The notes below the pieces were generated by a model. The model was not told the origin of the DNA. It saw only the letters and a list, made by a program, of their open reading frames with translations, and did not search any database. Below are positions 12,649 to 20,632 of a stretch of DNA of 24,099 nucleotides, piece after piece; position 1 is the stretch's first letter, and each line of letters starts with the position of its first letter. Location of the stretch: IMG/VR virus record IMGVR_UViG_3300012271_000374, positions 1-24,099 of that record; one strand, 5' to 3'. This stretch comes from a virus. Position numbers and translations under genes: made by a program.

Positions 12649-12929
12649 CGTTTTGTTTTCCTATTTTTAGGAAATTCTGAATTTGGGACTGGGTCGGTCC
12701 GGGTCAGGAGGACTGGGTCGGTATTCAAATAAATACGCATGCCTTTAGATTTAATAATAGACAACATTAATGATATTTGTTCAGATGGACAATCTTTAAA
12801 ATCAAATTCACAATCAATGGATGCAATAATTTTACCATTTTTTACAAATTCATACATGTTTGTAAATGTAACTTTAGATGATGATACCACCCGTATGTTG
12901 GTGAACTCATTATATATAACATCAGACAT
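12612..12929 (-). CDS. Hypothetical protein with internal GC-rich repeat
   Basis: I do not recognise this 105-residue protein. Residues 1-75 alternate short strands and one helix (CPSEQISLMLSIIKSKG), giving a small alpha/beta domain. After IYLN comes TDPVLLTRTDPVP, encoded by a 13-base GC-rich sequence present twice, then a basic tail (PKNRKTKRWVSIKKLFGIK). The tail overlaps the start of the Mom-like gene by 37 bases. The tail and repeat differ in base composition from the rest and could be a late addition. Confidence 0.55.
   Translation of the reverse strand: MSDVIYNEFTNIRVVSSSKVTFTNMYEFVKNGKIIASIDCEFDFKDCPSEQISLMLSIIKSKGMRIYLNTDPVLLTRTDPVPNSEFPKNRKTKRWVSIKKLFGIK
12686..12722. repeat. 13-bp GC-rich direct repeat, two copies
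   Basis: GGACTGGGTCGGT occurs at 12686-12698 and 12710-12722, period 24 bases, with CCGGGTCAGGA between, which itself repeats part of the unit. The period is a multiple of three, so it duplicates eight codons in the hypothetical gene. The GC content is far above its surroundings. Confidence 0.85.
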
Positions 12930-12942
12930 AATTCAGTTGTAG

Positions 12943-13203
12943 TTAATTGCCGTTTCGTTTCCAATTGTCAATATAACCACCATCTTCCAGTAAGTCAAGC
13001 ATTGCTTCATATACATAATGATTATTATCGACTAATTCACCACGAATGTATATTTCTCCATTCTGCCGAATATCAATTATCGTTTCATTTGATTGTTTAA
13101 ATTCAAATACAGTTAGAGTCGAATTTGGTTCGGTGGTTCCTATTCCAAAAAACCCGGTGGGTCCTACATCATATCCACTTAATTTATTTTTATCGTCCAA
13201 CAT
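12943..13203 (-). CDS. Small hypothetical protein with tail-fibre-like motif
   Basis: The 86-residue protein begins with a Gly-rich stretch, GPTGFFGIGTTEPNSTLTVF. The G-I-G-T-T-x-P-x-S-x-L-x-V motif is common in beta-helical tail-fibre and adhesin repeats. The remainder reads like a short beta strand pair (IDIRQNGEIYIRGELV) and an acidic helix (YVYEAMLDLLEDGG). It is too short to be a fibre by itself and may be a small structural or assembly protein. It overlaps the upstream gene by 14 bases and ends 13 bases before the next ATG, so it is part of the operon. Function unknown. Confidence 0.55.
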   Translation of the reverse strand: MLDDKNKLSGYDVGPTGFFGIGTTEPNSTLTVFEFKQSNETIIDIRQNGEIYIRGELVDNNHYVYEAMLDLLEDGGYIDNWKRNGN

Positions 13204-14416
13204 CTTTCAAATACCTCTTTTTTGCATCTTCCCATGACATTCCTATGATGTCAATGTAGAATAAAGTTTCGTCTTTCAACCTATTATCATCATACAATTT
13301 CTGATAGCGGCGTATTGCTTTCGGTTTCCACCATTTAATTGTATAAGCGTCACCTTCTATAAATTTCTTTTTCATTTTCAGTTCAGAATGTTTTATTTCA
13401 TTTCGAAGAAATGATGGACCATTATCATACATCATAGCGCCGTAATACCCCCGTTGAAACCCGTGGTGATATTGAGATCCCTTAATACTAAGATGTTTAA
13501 ATATTCTACTTAAAATCTTTTGCTTAATACCACTAACAGGACCGGATCTACCTGAATCCGTTCCATACATGTTTTCACCGTTTCTGTTTCTTTCTTCTGT
13601 TATTTCTGTGGTATACCATTCATTGTCATTTTCTTTCAACCATTGGTGCCACGGTTCATATACAGAATCATCTGGTTTAATTGCAATTTTGCCAGCGGTT
13701 ACTCCTAATGTTTTGAAATGCGGGATTGCATTATATTGTGAATGAATTCCATACAATGAAGTTGTACCCACTGCAATTAGTTCATCACCATATTTTTCTT
13801 TCCACACATCTCTAACGGTTGGAGATGTTGCCAATGCTGCGATCAACTTCCCTCCCAGAAAGTTGAACCCAAGTGGTTGCGTTGCAACAATGGTCGTTGC
13901 AATCGTTGTGTTGTTCAGTTTCCCGTCCTTGAAGCGATTGTCTCTAGTCCAACCTATGTAATCATCCCTTACTTTCAGAGCCGTTACATCGGAACCTAAG
14001 CAAATCTGGCCAAGTATTTTATTCGTTATCCTATCCTTTACATAGAATTTCAAATTCCTACCTGGATTGGCGGAAAATTCCATCGTATGAATTAACTTTC
14101 TTACTTCAACCCATTTACTCGCATCCTTTGGATTATCTACCCATTCTACGTATGGTTCAATATTCTCTATTTCAGAAATAGTCTGTTGTAGATTTGTTAT
14201 ATCGGTTGGTTTCCATATATCATCAAAGTACATACCCAAGTATGATTTTTGAGGATATGTTTTTTCCAAATCGGCATTCCATTCTACCCACTTCTTATAT
14301 AGAGTCTGCTCTTCAACTGTCATTGAAAAGAGATAGTCCATGTTTTCAATGAACTTTTTCTTTTCGGATTCAAATTCAAAACCAGTTACTTCTTCACCTA
14401 CGTCCCAAAATGACAT
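13190..14416 (-). CDS. DUF4338/DruA-like protein, candidate
   Basis: The 408-residue protein has a central region that resembles DUF4338 (the DruA domain of Druantia systems): ILGQICLGSDVTAL, then VRDDYIGWTRDNRF, an Asn-Thr-rich strand (LNNTTIATTIVATQPLGFNF), GGKLIAALATSP, a W-K-x-K-Y-G-D-E-L segment and GTTSLYGIHSQYNAIPHFK. The C-terminal YHHGFQRGYYGAMMYDNGPS and WWKPKAIRRYQKLY recall large-phage versions of unknown role. In phages these may be modification, counter-defence or DNA-transaction proteins; none can be claimed here. A TTG at 14432-14434 would overlap the clamp gene, so I chose the ATG at 14416, just after the clamp's TAA. The nearby Mom-like gene makes a shared role in genome protection worth considering. 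Confidence 0.5.
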   Translation of the reverse strand: MSFWDVGEEVTGFEFESEKKKFIENMDYLFSMTVEEQTLYKKWVEWNADLEKTYPQKSYLGMYFDDIWKPTDITNLQQTISEIENIEPYVEWVDNPKDASKWVEVRKLIHTMEFSANPGRNLKFYVKDRITNKILGQICLGSDVTALKVRDDYIGWTRDNRFKDGKLNNTTIATTIVATQPLGFNFLGGKLIAALATSPTVRDVWKEKYGDELIAVGTTSLYGIHSQYNAIPHFKTLGVTAGKIAIKPDDSVYEPWHQWLKENDNEWYTTEITEERNRNGENMYGTDSGRSGPVSGIKQKILSRIFKHLSIKGSQYHHGFQRGYYGAMMYDNGPSFLRNEIKHSELKMKKKFIEGDAYTIKWWKPKAIRRYQKLYDDNRLKDETLFYIDIIGMSWEDAKKRYLKDVGR

Positions 14417-14420
14417 ATTA

Positions 14421-15116
14421 TTATTTAATTTCAACTAGAAAATATTCAGATGTGTAATCACCGCCAGTAAATGATGCAACGCAAAGACCTGCCGTTGATA
14501 TTTTCAATGATGATTCCGTACTACCACGATTAGCGGATAGAATAGCCTTCAAAAAGTTAGCAGAGAACGTTATGGATTCTACATCCTTTTCAACTGTAGC
14601 ATTAACTTTGATCGAAATTCTATTTGTGTTTATTGTTGAAAATCCAAGAACAATTTCATGTACACCCTTATATGATGTAAATGTAAATTTGTCAGAATCG
14701 GATAATGCACCAGTCGATTTAATAAATCTAGAAACAAATTCATCATCCAATTTAATTTCAACATCAAAATCAGGCTGAGCCTTCAAGTCTGGAACACTTG
14801 GAATTACAGCTTCTTGTGATTTCATATACCGAACTTCGGACACTTCATCATTGAAAATCAAAGAGTGGTCGTTTGCTGTAACTTTGATGTTATTATCAAG
14901 AACAGACAATAGAGATTTAAGTTGAGATGTTGTGTATATTCCATATCGACCATCTGGCATTGTTTCATCCTTCATAGAAACAGAACCAAGTAATGTTTTA
15001 TCATCCGATATCATACGTGTTGATACATTTTCACCATCAACGTTGATCATTACTGATTCAACGGCGCCGAGCAAACTGTACCTATTCAAAAACCCTTCAA
15101 ATTTGGTTTTATTCAT
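14421..15116 (-). CDS. Sliding clamp (gp45-like)
   Basis: The 231-residue length matches T4 gp45 (228) and the sequence follows the clamp fold: a short N-terminal helix (KFEGFLNRYSLLGAVES), the strand MINVDGENVSTRMI, the helix of the second half (EFVSRFIKSTGAL) and repeated amphipathic strands to the end (YTSEYFLVEIK). It would form a trimeric ring that tethers the polymerase and also serves late transcription in T4-like phages. It lies between polB and the DruA-like gene, in the same operon as its loader. Confidence 0.8.
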   Translation of the reverse strand: MNKTKFEGFLNRYSLLGAVESVMINVDGENVSTRMISDDKTLLGSVSMKDETMPDGRYGIYTTSQLKSLLSVLDNNIKVTANDHSLIFNDEVSEVRYMKSQEAVIPSVPDLKAQPDFDVEIKLDDEFVSRFIKSTGALSDSDKFTFTSYKGVHEIVLGFSTINTNRISIKVNATVEKDVESITFSANFLKAILSANRGSTESSLKISTAGLCVASFTGGDYTSEYFLVEIK

Positions 15117-15136
15117 TTTTGTGTAACCTTTATTTA

Positions 15137-17650
15137 TTAGTTAAATGAGAAAAACTTATCAGCTGTTGTTTCATCGCTAATCAACTTTCCCCAATTTAGT
15201 GTATCGTAAAACTGTTGTAGTTTTGTTTCCAATTCTTTTTTAAACATAGTATCTCTATCAACATATGTGTTGATTATATCCATTATTTCTACAGGATCGG
15301 AATTTCCTTTAAATGCTATAGCATCTAACCCATATGGATTGTTTTTTAAATATATCCACTTTATCTTATCACCTTGCTTTATCGGTTCATATTTAAATGC
15401 ACAGTTAAAATGTTCTAATAATGTGTTATACGCAAATGATGCTTTAATATGTGCCGGCGTCGATTTTTTAAACTCAAACAGTCTGTTCTTATCACCTACA
15501 ATATACTCATCCCATTTGTTCAGACCTGAATTCTTTGCAACATCCGATGGAGATGATTCGTATAAGTGATTCTTAAATATAACTATCTTATCCGTTATCG
15601 ATTCACGCGATTTATCATTTAAAATTTCTGTTAGGATTTCAGCCATAAACGATCTAAATAGCTTAGGATAACTTGATCTAACAGAATCCAACCCTTTAAC
15701 ATTTAGTTCATCTGTTTTCTTTCCCTTATTGATAATAAGCCACTGTGCATACCGTTTCTTTGTAATAAAAATAGCCCGTCGGGCGACGGTTTCCTTTTTA
15801 ATTTCAAACCTATGTTTGTTCACATTAAAGAATCTCTTTGACATTTGATCATAAAATTCATTGATATGGTCTTGCATTTCTTGAGCCAATTCAAATACTT
15901 CATGTGCAATTCGTTCGTTATCCCATTCATCATAATCAGAATGTCTATGCTTTAATATAGGTTCAACGTGAATATACAGAGAATCTGTATCCACATATTT
16001 GACATGCCCCGATGTCATTTCTACTTCTCTGTTGTATTTCAAATTAGCCACACGTTCACTGTTCAAAATAACATCCTGACCGGTTGCGGTAACAGCAAGT
16101 GCATTGTCTACATCATAGAACCTAAAAACTGGCAAACCAAGAACACCATACAATGAGTTAAGAAGAGTCTTTTGAATTAATTGCCTCCTGTTAAAGAATT
16201 TGTATTCTTCTGAATCCTTATCATATTCTTCTAACTTATTTTGATACTCTTTACGTTGATCAAACCATGTTTCAAGAATTTCGGGAATACATCCACGGAT
16301 ATCCTGTCGATACATAACACCATTAGATGCCACCGAAATATTCATTTCTTCTAATGTATCTCGTAATTTCTTATCAGTCCAAGTATTACCGCCGATCTTC
16401 CATTCAGTATCTATTCCCTTAACAAAAGTCTCTACATCCCAATTCGTTATTCTTCCCAATTTAGTTTCAGGACTAATGTTTAAGCTCATAATGATTGATG
16501 GATATAGAGAAGTTAAATCCAAATCATATATCCAATTGTACTTACCTGCAATTGGTTCTTTAACAAATGCACCCGAAAATCCCTTTTCTCCCGATTCTTT
16601 CAGTTCCTTCATTTTAGCCTGTGCATTTTTCATTTTATTACAGGCTACCATGCGTTTCGACTTAAGAAATGTTAATACAGCACCTTCTAAATATTTTGAT
16701 GAATAAACAATTTCTTCATACGGAACATGTCCAGCGTGGCAAATACCACGGGCCAAGTCAATAAATTGTAATTTTTTATCTAAACCAACTACCAATTCAA
16801 CATCAACAATGTTATATTCAATGAATTTTTCAATATCATCACGTTTCAGTTCATCAAGATTTCCATCATACTCTATTTTTCCACGCCCAAGTTCTTTTCT
16901 GGAAATAGCGTCCAATGAATATGATGCTTCTTGTGTATATGTGAAGTTTTTATACAGTAACATATAATCTAAAGAGCTCACACCTGCGATTTGATATTTG
17001 TTCTTAAACGTTGAATATGATACTTCTCCTATTTCTGATAATCTATTCGCATTTGTTGTACCACATACATTCACCAATCTATTATATAGATAAGGTACAT
17101 CAAAATTGTCAGAGTTCCAACCTGTTATAATCGTAGGACGAACACCTTCCCAATATGATATAAAATTCAATAACATATTGTGTTCATTATCGAATCTTCT
17201 AATTTCTCGATTGTCTGATATGTTGTCGTCTATTTCATTCTTATCATCCACAACAAAAACAACATATGATTTTGTTATTGAGTCCTGAGCAGCTATTGAT
17301 GTTATTTCATTTTGTGCTTCCCTTATATCTGGGAGGCCGGTGATCATTTCCACTTCTATATCAAATGTAAGAACAGTATGATTTTCGGAAGGTATATCAC
17401 TATCTTGATATAGATCAACAAGAACACGAGTAGTTAAATTTACATCATGTTCAAATAATTCACTTTCGTCGACACCAGCCCATTCATATACCTTTCTACA
17501 CTTATCACCGTAAATACTTGTGTATTCACCATCCGGATCTTTTTGATAACAATACCTATCAAACTTAAATTGAGAAAACCCCTTTTGGTCATCCCAAAGA
17601 TTAACTATATTACCACGCTTCGTTCTTTTTATAAAAATGTTCTGGTACAA
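15137..17650 (-). CDS. Family B DNA polymerase (gp43-like)
   Basis: The 837-residue protein is complete and has no intein. The 3'-5' exonuclease motifs are present: Exo I FDIEVEM (D97, E99), Exo II GWNSDNFDVPY (D184) and Exo III YNIVDVELV (D283). Polymerase motif A is YDLDLTSLYPSIIMS (D378), motif B QKTLLNSLYGVLGL (from about 493) and motif C KYVDTDSLYI (D554, D556). It is shorter than T4 gp43 (898) but all catalytic parts are there. The start is a TTG at 17648-17650 with AGAGGT five bases upstream. The first residues (YQNIFIKRTKRG) already match the expected first strand, so no other start is needed. It should work with the clamp encoded next. Confidence 0.97.
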   Translation of the reverse strand: MYQNIFIKRTKRGNIVNLWDDQKGFSQFKFDRYCYQKDPDGEYTSIYGDKCRKVYEWAGVDESELFEHDVNLTTRVLVDLYQDSDIPSENHTVLTFDIEVEMITGLPDIREAQNEITSIAAQDSITKSYVVFVVDDKNEIDDNISDNREIRRFDNEHNMLLNFISYWEGVRPTIITGWNSDNFDVPYLYNRLVNVCGTTNANRLSEIGEVSYSTFKNKYQIAGVSSLDYMLLYKNFTYTQEASYSLDAISRKELGRGKIEYDGNLDELKRDDIEKFIEYNIVDVELVVGLDKKLQFIDLARGICHAGHVPYEEIVYSSKYLEGAVLTFLKSKRMVACNKMKNAQAKMKELKESGEKGFSGAFVKEPIAGKYNWIYDLDLTSLYPSIIMSLNISPETKLGRITNWDVETFVKGIDTEWKIGGNTWTDKKLRDTLEEMNISVASNGVMYRQDIRGCIPEILETWFDQRKEYQNKLEEYDKDSEEYKFFNRRQLIQKTLLNSLYGVLGLPVFRFYDVDNALAVTATGQDVILNSERVANLKYNREVEMTSGHVKYVDTDSLYIHVEPILKHRHSDYDEWDNERIAHEVFELAQEMQDHINEFYDQMSKRFFNVNKHRFEIKKETVARRAIFITKKRYAQWLIINKGKKTDELNVKGLDSVRSSYPKLFRSFMAEILTEILNDKSRESITDKIVIFKNHLYESSPSDVAKNSGLNKWDEYIVGDKNRLFEFKKSTPAHIKASFAYNTLLEHFNCAFKYEPIKQGDKIKWIYLKNNPYGLDAIAFKGNSDPVEIMDIINTYVDRDTMFKKELETKLQQFYDTLNWGKLISDETTADKFFSFN

Positions 17651-17655
17651 TTATT

Positions 17656-17661
17656 ACCTCT
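17656..17661 (-). promoter_or_regulatory. Ribosome binding site of the TTG-started polymerase
   Basis: On the minus strand AGAGGT stands five bases before the TTG at 17650. It decides the start, since no ATG lies near the beginning of the conserved sequence. Confidence 0.7.
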
Positions 17662-17678
17662 TATATTAATTTATAGTC

Positions 17679-18368
17679 TTAGACTATTTCACAGTTACCG
17701 GCAGCGCAGGCTAACTCTCCACTTAAATCTGTATTATCTTCTACTTCAATAATATTAGTAAGTTCCACTCCTGACAATGATTTCATCATTTCCATATATT
17801 CGGATTCTGTACATTCTTCAAATGGAGCCTGTACATAGCTATGATCCGAATCATCATACGGTAAACAACTCAGCCCATTGAATTTTCCCTTATTTTTCCA
17901 CATCCAATCTGCCACCATACCCCATTCATTTTCTTTTATTGATACCGTTGCTGACACATTGTGTGTATTTGCTCCCTTTCTATGTCCAGAAGCGACCCAT
18001 TGAGTATTCCACCTTGCTACTCTTTCGAGAAAGTCCATTGTTGTTTCTTTCTTCCGAGTAACAGCAGTATCTGGAGCCTTTTGGGGTATTCCAATAACCG
18101 CCTGTTCGGTTGGTCGGAAGTATTCATCTTCTACCAATTCAGGATGATTTTGTTCCAAATATTGATATATTGCTTCATTTTTTCCAACACGAATATGTCT
18201 TATATAATATTCAGAGTGCCACGCGTGAATTCCGGATGAACATCCAAGAACCAAGCTGGACGTATTATGCACCACATTTCCATTTTTCAACTGATAGCTG
18301 TGTGTGTTTTGTACTTCTACATCTACCGTAAATCTTCTCTTTCCTTTTTTTACCGAACGTACCCGCAT
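17679..18368 (-). CDS. nrdJ: Class II ribonucleotide reductase, piece 2: C-intein plus C-terminal extein
   Basis: Residues 1-35 (MRVRSVKKGKRRFTVDVEVQ through NGNVVHN) are a C-intein. From T36 on (TSSLVLGCSSGIHAWHSEYY) the sequence is the last third of a B12-dependent reductase, with IRHIRVGKNEAIYQYL, TTMDFLERVARWNTQWV and the redox-active C-terminus ACAAGNCEIV with two cysteines that re-reduce the active site. Trans-splicing joins it to VKPSG of piece 1, restoring the conserved PSG-TSS turn. The ATG has GGAG six bases upstream. The 83-base gap to piece 1 has only an 18-codon ORF ending just before the ATG and no homing endonuclease. Confidence 0.93.
   Translation of the reverse strand: MRVRSVKKGKRRFTVDVEVQNTHSYQLKNGNVVHNTSSLVLGCSSGIHAWHSEYYIRHIRVGKNEAIYQYLEQNHPELVEDEYFRPTEQAVIGIPQKAPDTAVTRKKETTMDFLERVARWNTQWVASGHRKGANTHNVSATVSIKENEWGMVADWMWKNKGKFNGLSCLPYDDSDHSYVQAPFEECTESEYMEMMKSLSGVELTNIIEVEDNTDLSGELACAAGNCEIV
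18264..18368 (-). other. RNR split intein, C-terminal half (IntC, 35 aa)
   Basis: The F block is FTVDVEVQNTHSYQL and the G block NVVHN, followed by Thr+1. The length is canonical for a C-half. The N-half is at 18455-18811. Confidence 0.92.
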
Positions 18369-18451
18369 CTACTTCTCCAATATAATATGTGTATGTATGG
18401 TAGTTTTTGAATTTTCCACCACCATTTCTTTGTTTTTTTTTAATCCTTCTT

Positions 18452-20563
18452 TTAAATATCCAAAACAGTCGATTTCGCCGTAGAATATGACTTTATTTCA
18501 TCATTTTCTTGTAGTTCATCCGCACGCACCCACCCACGATTCTCTACCAAAAATCTATGATTTGGAGTACAAGCAATAACCGAGCCATCTTCCATTTCAA
18601 TATCAAAAGTATCTTCCATTCCATTTACATACAATTGTGTAATTTCTTGATATTCGTTGTTCATATCAAGAGCATATATTTTTTCTGTTACTGGTAAAAA
18701 TAGCGCATCAACATCGTTCAATTTATCTAAATCATATCCATTCAATTCAAACAATTGTTCAAACGATATTACTCCCTTTGATGTTTTGATTTTGGTAGAT
18801 GGTATCATACATCCACTTGGTTTGACTGTTGTGGTTCTGGCAGCGGAATTGATTCCTATTAAATTTGCTACTCTTTTGTTTTCAGATAATACTTCTTTGG
18901 CCGCTTCTTCCAAGTCCAATGGGAACACAACACCACTTGCAATTCCGGTCATACCAACACCAACCAACGCTTCTTTTTCAGTCGTACGTTTCCAAATATC
19001 ACGCAAATAGTGAAAATCGGTATATCCAGCCTGTAATGTTCCAATAAATGCTGCTACCCGTACACGTTTATTCAAATCATGCTGATCACTAACGTTAGAT
19101 GCGTTTACTTCTGTAAGATTGCAGAACTGGTTTGACCGTAGTGCGATTTCAGCACAATTATGAACCAATACACCATTTGCAAAGAAATTATGATTGTCGG
19201 CAACTGCGACATCATAAACATCTTCATTTTTACGTATTTTTATTTTTTTAATTCGGCCCTGGGCTGTCTTAAATTGGGCCATTTTTCTTTCTCCTTTTTG
19301 TAATAATACAATTTCATCACTTTCCACCAATTCCGAAGCTTTTATGTATTCTCTATTTACTGTGTAGACTAGGTGATCTGGTGTTAATTTTAACATTTCT
19401 CCGGATTCCAATTCCAATTCTACAATAGAGGCGGTCCGCCTAGTCATTTCCGACCCCAATAGTTCTTTCCATTCAGGTATATTGGTAGTTGTATTATACG
19501 AAAGAATTTCCATCGTTGAATCAACAGGAAGCGCATTATACAATGATACTAATTCATCCATCCGTATTAAGGAATGATTTGATGTTATAGAATTACGTAT
19601 AATGACTTCAGAATCTCCCGTCAAACACGGGTTCGTTCCCATATCCTTATCATGTGAAAAATACACACCTGGTTCACCTGAACCGCTTTTCTTTACACGC
19701 TCCCAAAATGCTAAGAATTCATTCTTCTTTACTCTATGTCGCATAATAACAGCTGAATTGTTTGCGCGGCCTCTATGTGGGTTCAATTCCCACCAGTTAC
19801 CAAACTTACACGTCGCCATTACTTCATCATCAAACGAAAACAATGATATCAGCGCTGCCCTTCGGATTCCGCCTGCTAATACAGCATCGGCAATAAAACA
19901 AATAATATCATGAACTTCTAATGTAGATAATCTATCTCCATCTTCCTTTGTATCAAGAATCTTTATAATATTATGTACACAATCTTTAAGCGGTTGCGGT
20001 CCTGGTGCCTTTCCACCCGATGTTACCAATTGTGCACCCTTTGGTCTAATATCGGAATAATCAAAAACAGGCGTCGATTTTCCTTCAAAATAAGCCCGCA
20101 TCAAAACCTTAATAGTATCAGCCCACCCTTCGATAGAATCTCCGATTAGGAAGCGCCTATTTCTATTGGGATTGGGTTTTCTTATTTCAGGTAATTTATC
20201 TACATGGTGGTACTGTACTGAATATCCGACTCCAGTGCCGCCCAATAAAAGAAACATTGTTTCACTAAAAGCTCTCCAATCATCCATTGGTAAATATGCA
20301 CAATTGTAAACCCTATTTGGGCTAATCTCTATTGGCTTTCCTCCAAATTGAAGGCTTCTCATTGATGGTAAAACTTTCTTGTCGTAAACAAATTTATAAG
20401 CTTCACGTATTTCATCTTCCAATTTTGGGTATCGCTTAATATGCATTTCCATATTTCGTGTAACCAATTCATCCCATGTCTCTCTTCTACCAATTTCTGG
20501 CTTATGCTTTGCGTATTTCATATACACCGTTATGTCTGACAAAATCTCGTTGCTTATATTCAT
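18452..20563 (-). CDS. nrdJ: Class II ribonucleotide reductase, piece 1: two exteins, a cis intein and an N-intein
   Basis: The 703-residue ORF holds residues 1-312 of extein (LPSMRSLQFGGKPIEISPN, ETMFLLLGGTGVGYSVQ, RRFLIGDSIEGWADT, TSGGKAPGPQPL), a 157-residue contiguous intein (313-469), extein 470-584 (CAEIALRSNQFCNLTEVNAS through TTTVKPSG) and an N-intein (585-703). The extein pattern is that of monomeric adenosylcobalamin-dependent ribonucleoside triphosphate reductases, so no small subunit is needed and none is seen. The mature enzyme after one cis- and one trans-splicing event would be about 621 residues. It supplies dNTPs for the replisome encoded around it. The ATG follows an AGAGAAA site; a hairpin separates it from the helicase gene. 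Confidence 0.95.
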   Translation of the reverse strand: MNISNEILSDITVYMKYAKHKPEIGRRETWDELVTRNMEMHIKRYPKLEDEIREAYKFVYDKKVLPSMRSLQFGGKPIEISPNRVYNCAYLPMDDWRAFSETMFLLLGGTGVGYSVQYHHVDKLPEIRKPNPNRNRRFLIGDSIEGWADTIKVLMRAYFEGKSTPVFDYSDIRPKGAQLVTSGGKAPGPQPLKDCVHNIIKILDTKEDGDRLSTLEVHDIICFIADAVLAGGIRRAALISLFSFDDEVMATCKFGNWWELNPHRGRANNSAVIMRHRVKKNEFLAFWERVKKSGSGEPGVYFSHDKDMGTNPCLTGDSEVIIRNSITSNHSLIRMDELVSLYNALPVDSTMEILSYNTTTNIPEWKELLGSEMTRRTASIVELELESGEMLKLTPDHLVYTVNREYIKASELVESDEIVLLQKGERKMAQFKTAQGRIKKIKIRKNEDVYDVAVADNHNFFANGVLVHNCAEIALRSNQFCNLTEVNASNVSDQHDLNKRVRVAAFIGTLQAGYTDFHYLRDIWKRTTEKEALVGVGMTGIASGVVFPLDLEEAAKEVLSENKRVANLIGINSAARTTTVKPSGCMIPSTKIKTSKGVISFEQLFELNGYDLDKLNDVDALFLPVTEKIYALDMNNEYQEITQLYVNGMEDTFDIEMEDGSVIACTPNHRFLVENRGWVRADELQENDEIKSYSTAKSTVLDI
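18455..18811 (-). other. RNR split intein, N-terminal half (IntN, 119 aa)
   Basis: It starts CMIPSTKIKT right after VKPSG. Block B is SVIACTPNHRFLV with T-x-x-H (TPNH), followed by NRGWVRADELQENDEI. It ends with a 12-residue tail and a TAA. The N-half is somewhat longer than the 88-105 residues of well-known relatives. Confidence 0.92.
19157..19627 (-). other. Contiguous mini-intein in the reductase (157 aa, NrdJ-1-like)
   Basis: It runs from C313 (CLTGDSEVIIRNS) to N469 (ANGVLVHN) at the site GTNP|CAEI. Block B is EMLKLTPDHLVYT and block F VYDVAVADNHNFF. There is no endonuclease domain. Both parts resemble the split NrdJ-1 intein known at the same reductase site, but here the halves are in one frame, joined at KGERK-MAQF. 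Confidence 0.9.
19280..19296 (-). promoter_or_regulatory. Internal Shine-Dalgarno and ATG inside the mini-intein
   Basis: On the minus strand AAGGAG (19296-19291) is followed after eight bases by ATG (19282-19280), in frame with the reductase at M428, exactly at the border between the N-half-like and C-half-like parts of the intein. It could start a separate C-intein plus extein polypeptide. Confidence 0.6.
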
Positions 20564-20583
20564 ATGTTTCTCTATTAAAAATC

Positions 20584-20632
20584 AATTGGGTAGTAATAAG
20601 TAGGATATATACTGCATTTATTTTACCCAATT
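20584..20632. terminator. Inverted repeat between helicase and reductase genes
   Basis: AATTGGGTA (20584-20592) and TACCCAATT (20624-20632) are a perfect 9-bp inverted repeat around 31 bases. It begins within the helicase stop codon. On the minus strand GATTTTTAA follows it, so it could be a weak terminator or attenuator, or an operator for the reductase gene. The long loop makes it uncertain. Confidence 0.35.

Noticed and set aside
14417-14434. TTG start for the DruA-like gene
   Set aside because: It lies within the clamp gene and adds only six residues, while an ATG follows the clamp stop by four bases.
9971-20563. Clamp loader and reductase ORF breaks as simple frameshifts or assembly errors
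   Set aside because: Each break has complete intein N- and C-halves with catalytic Cys, His and Asn residues and exact joints at conserved motifs.
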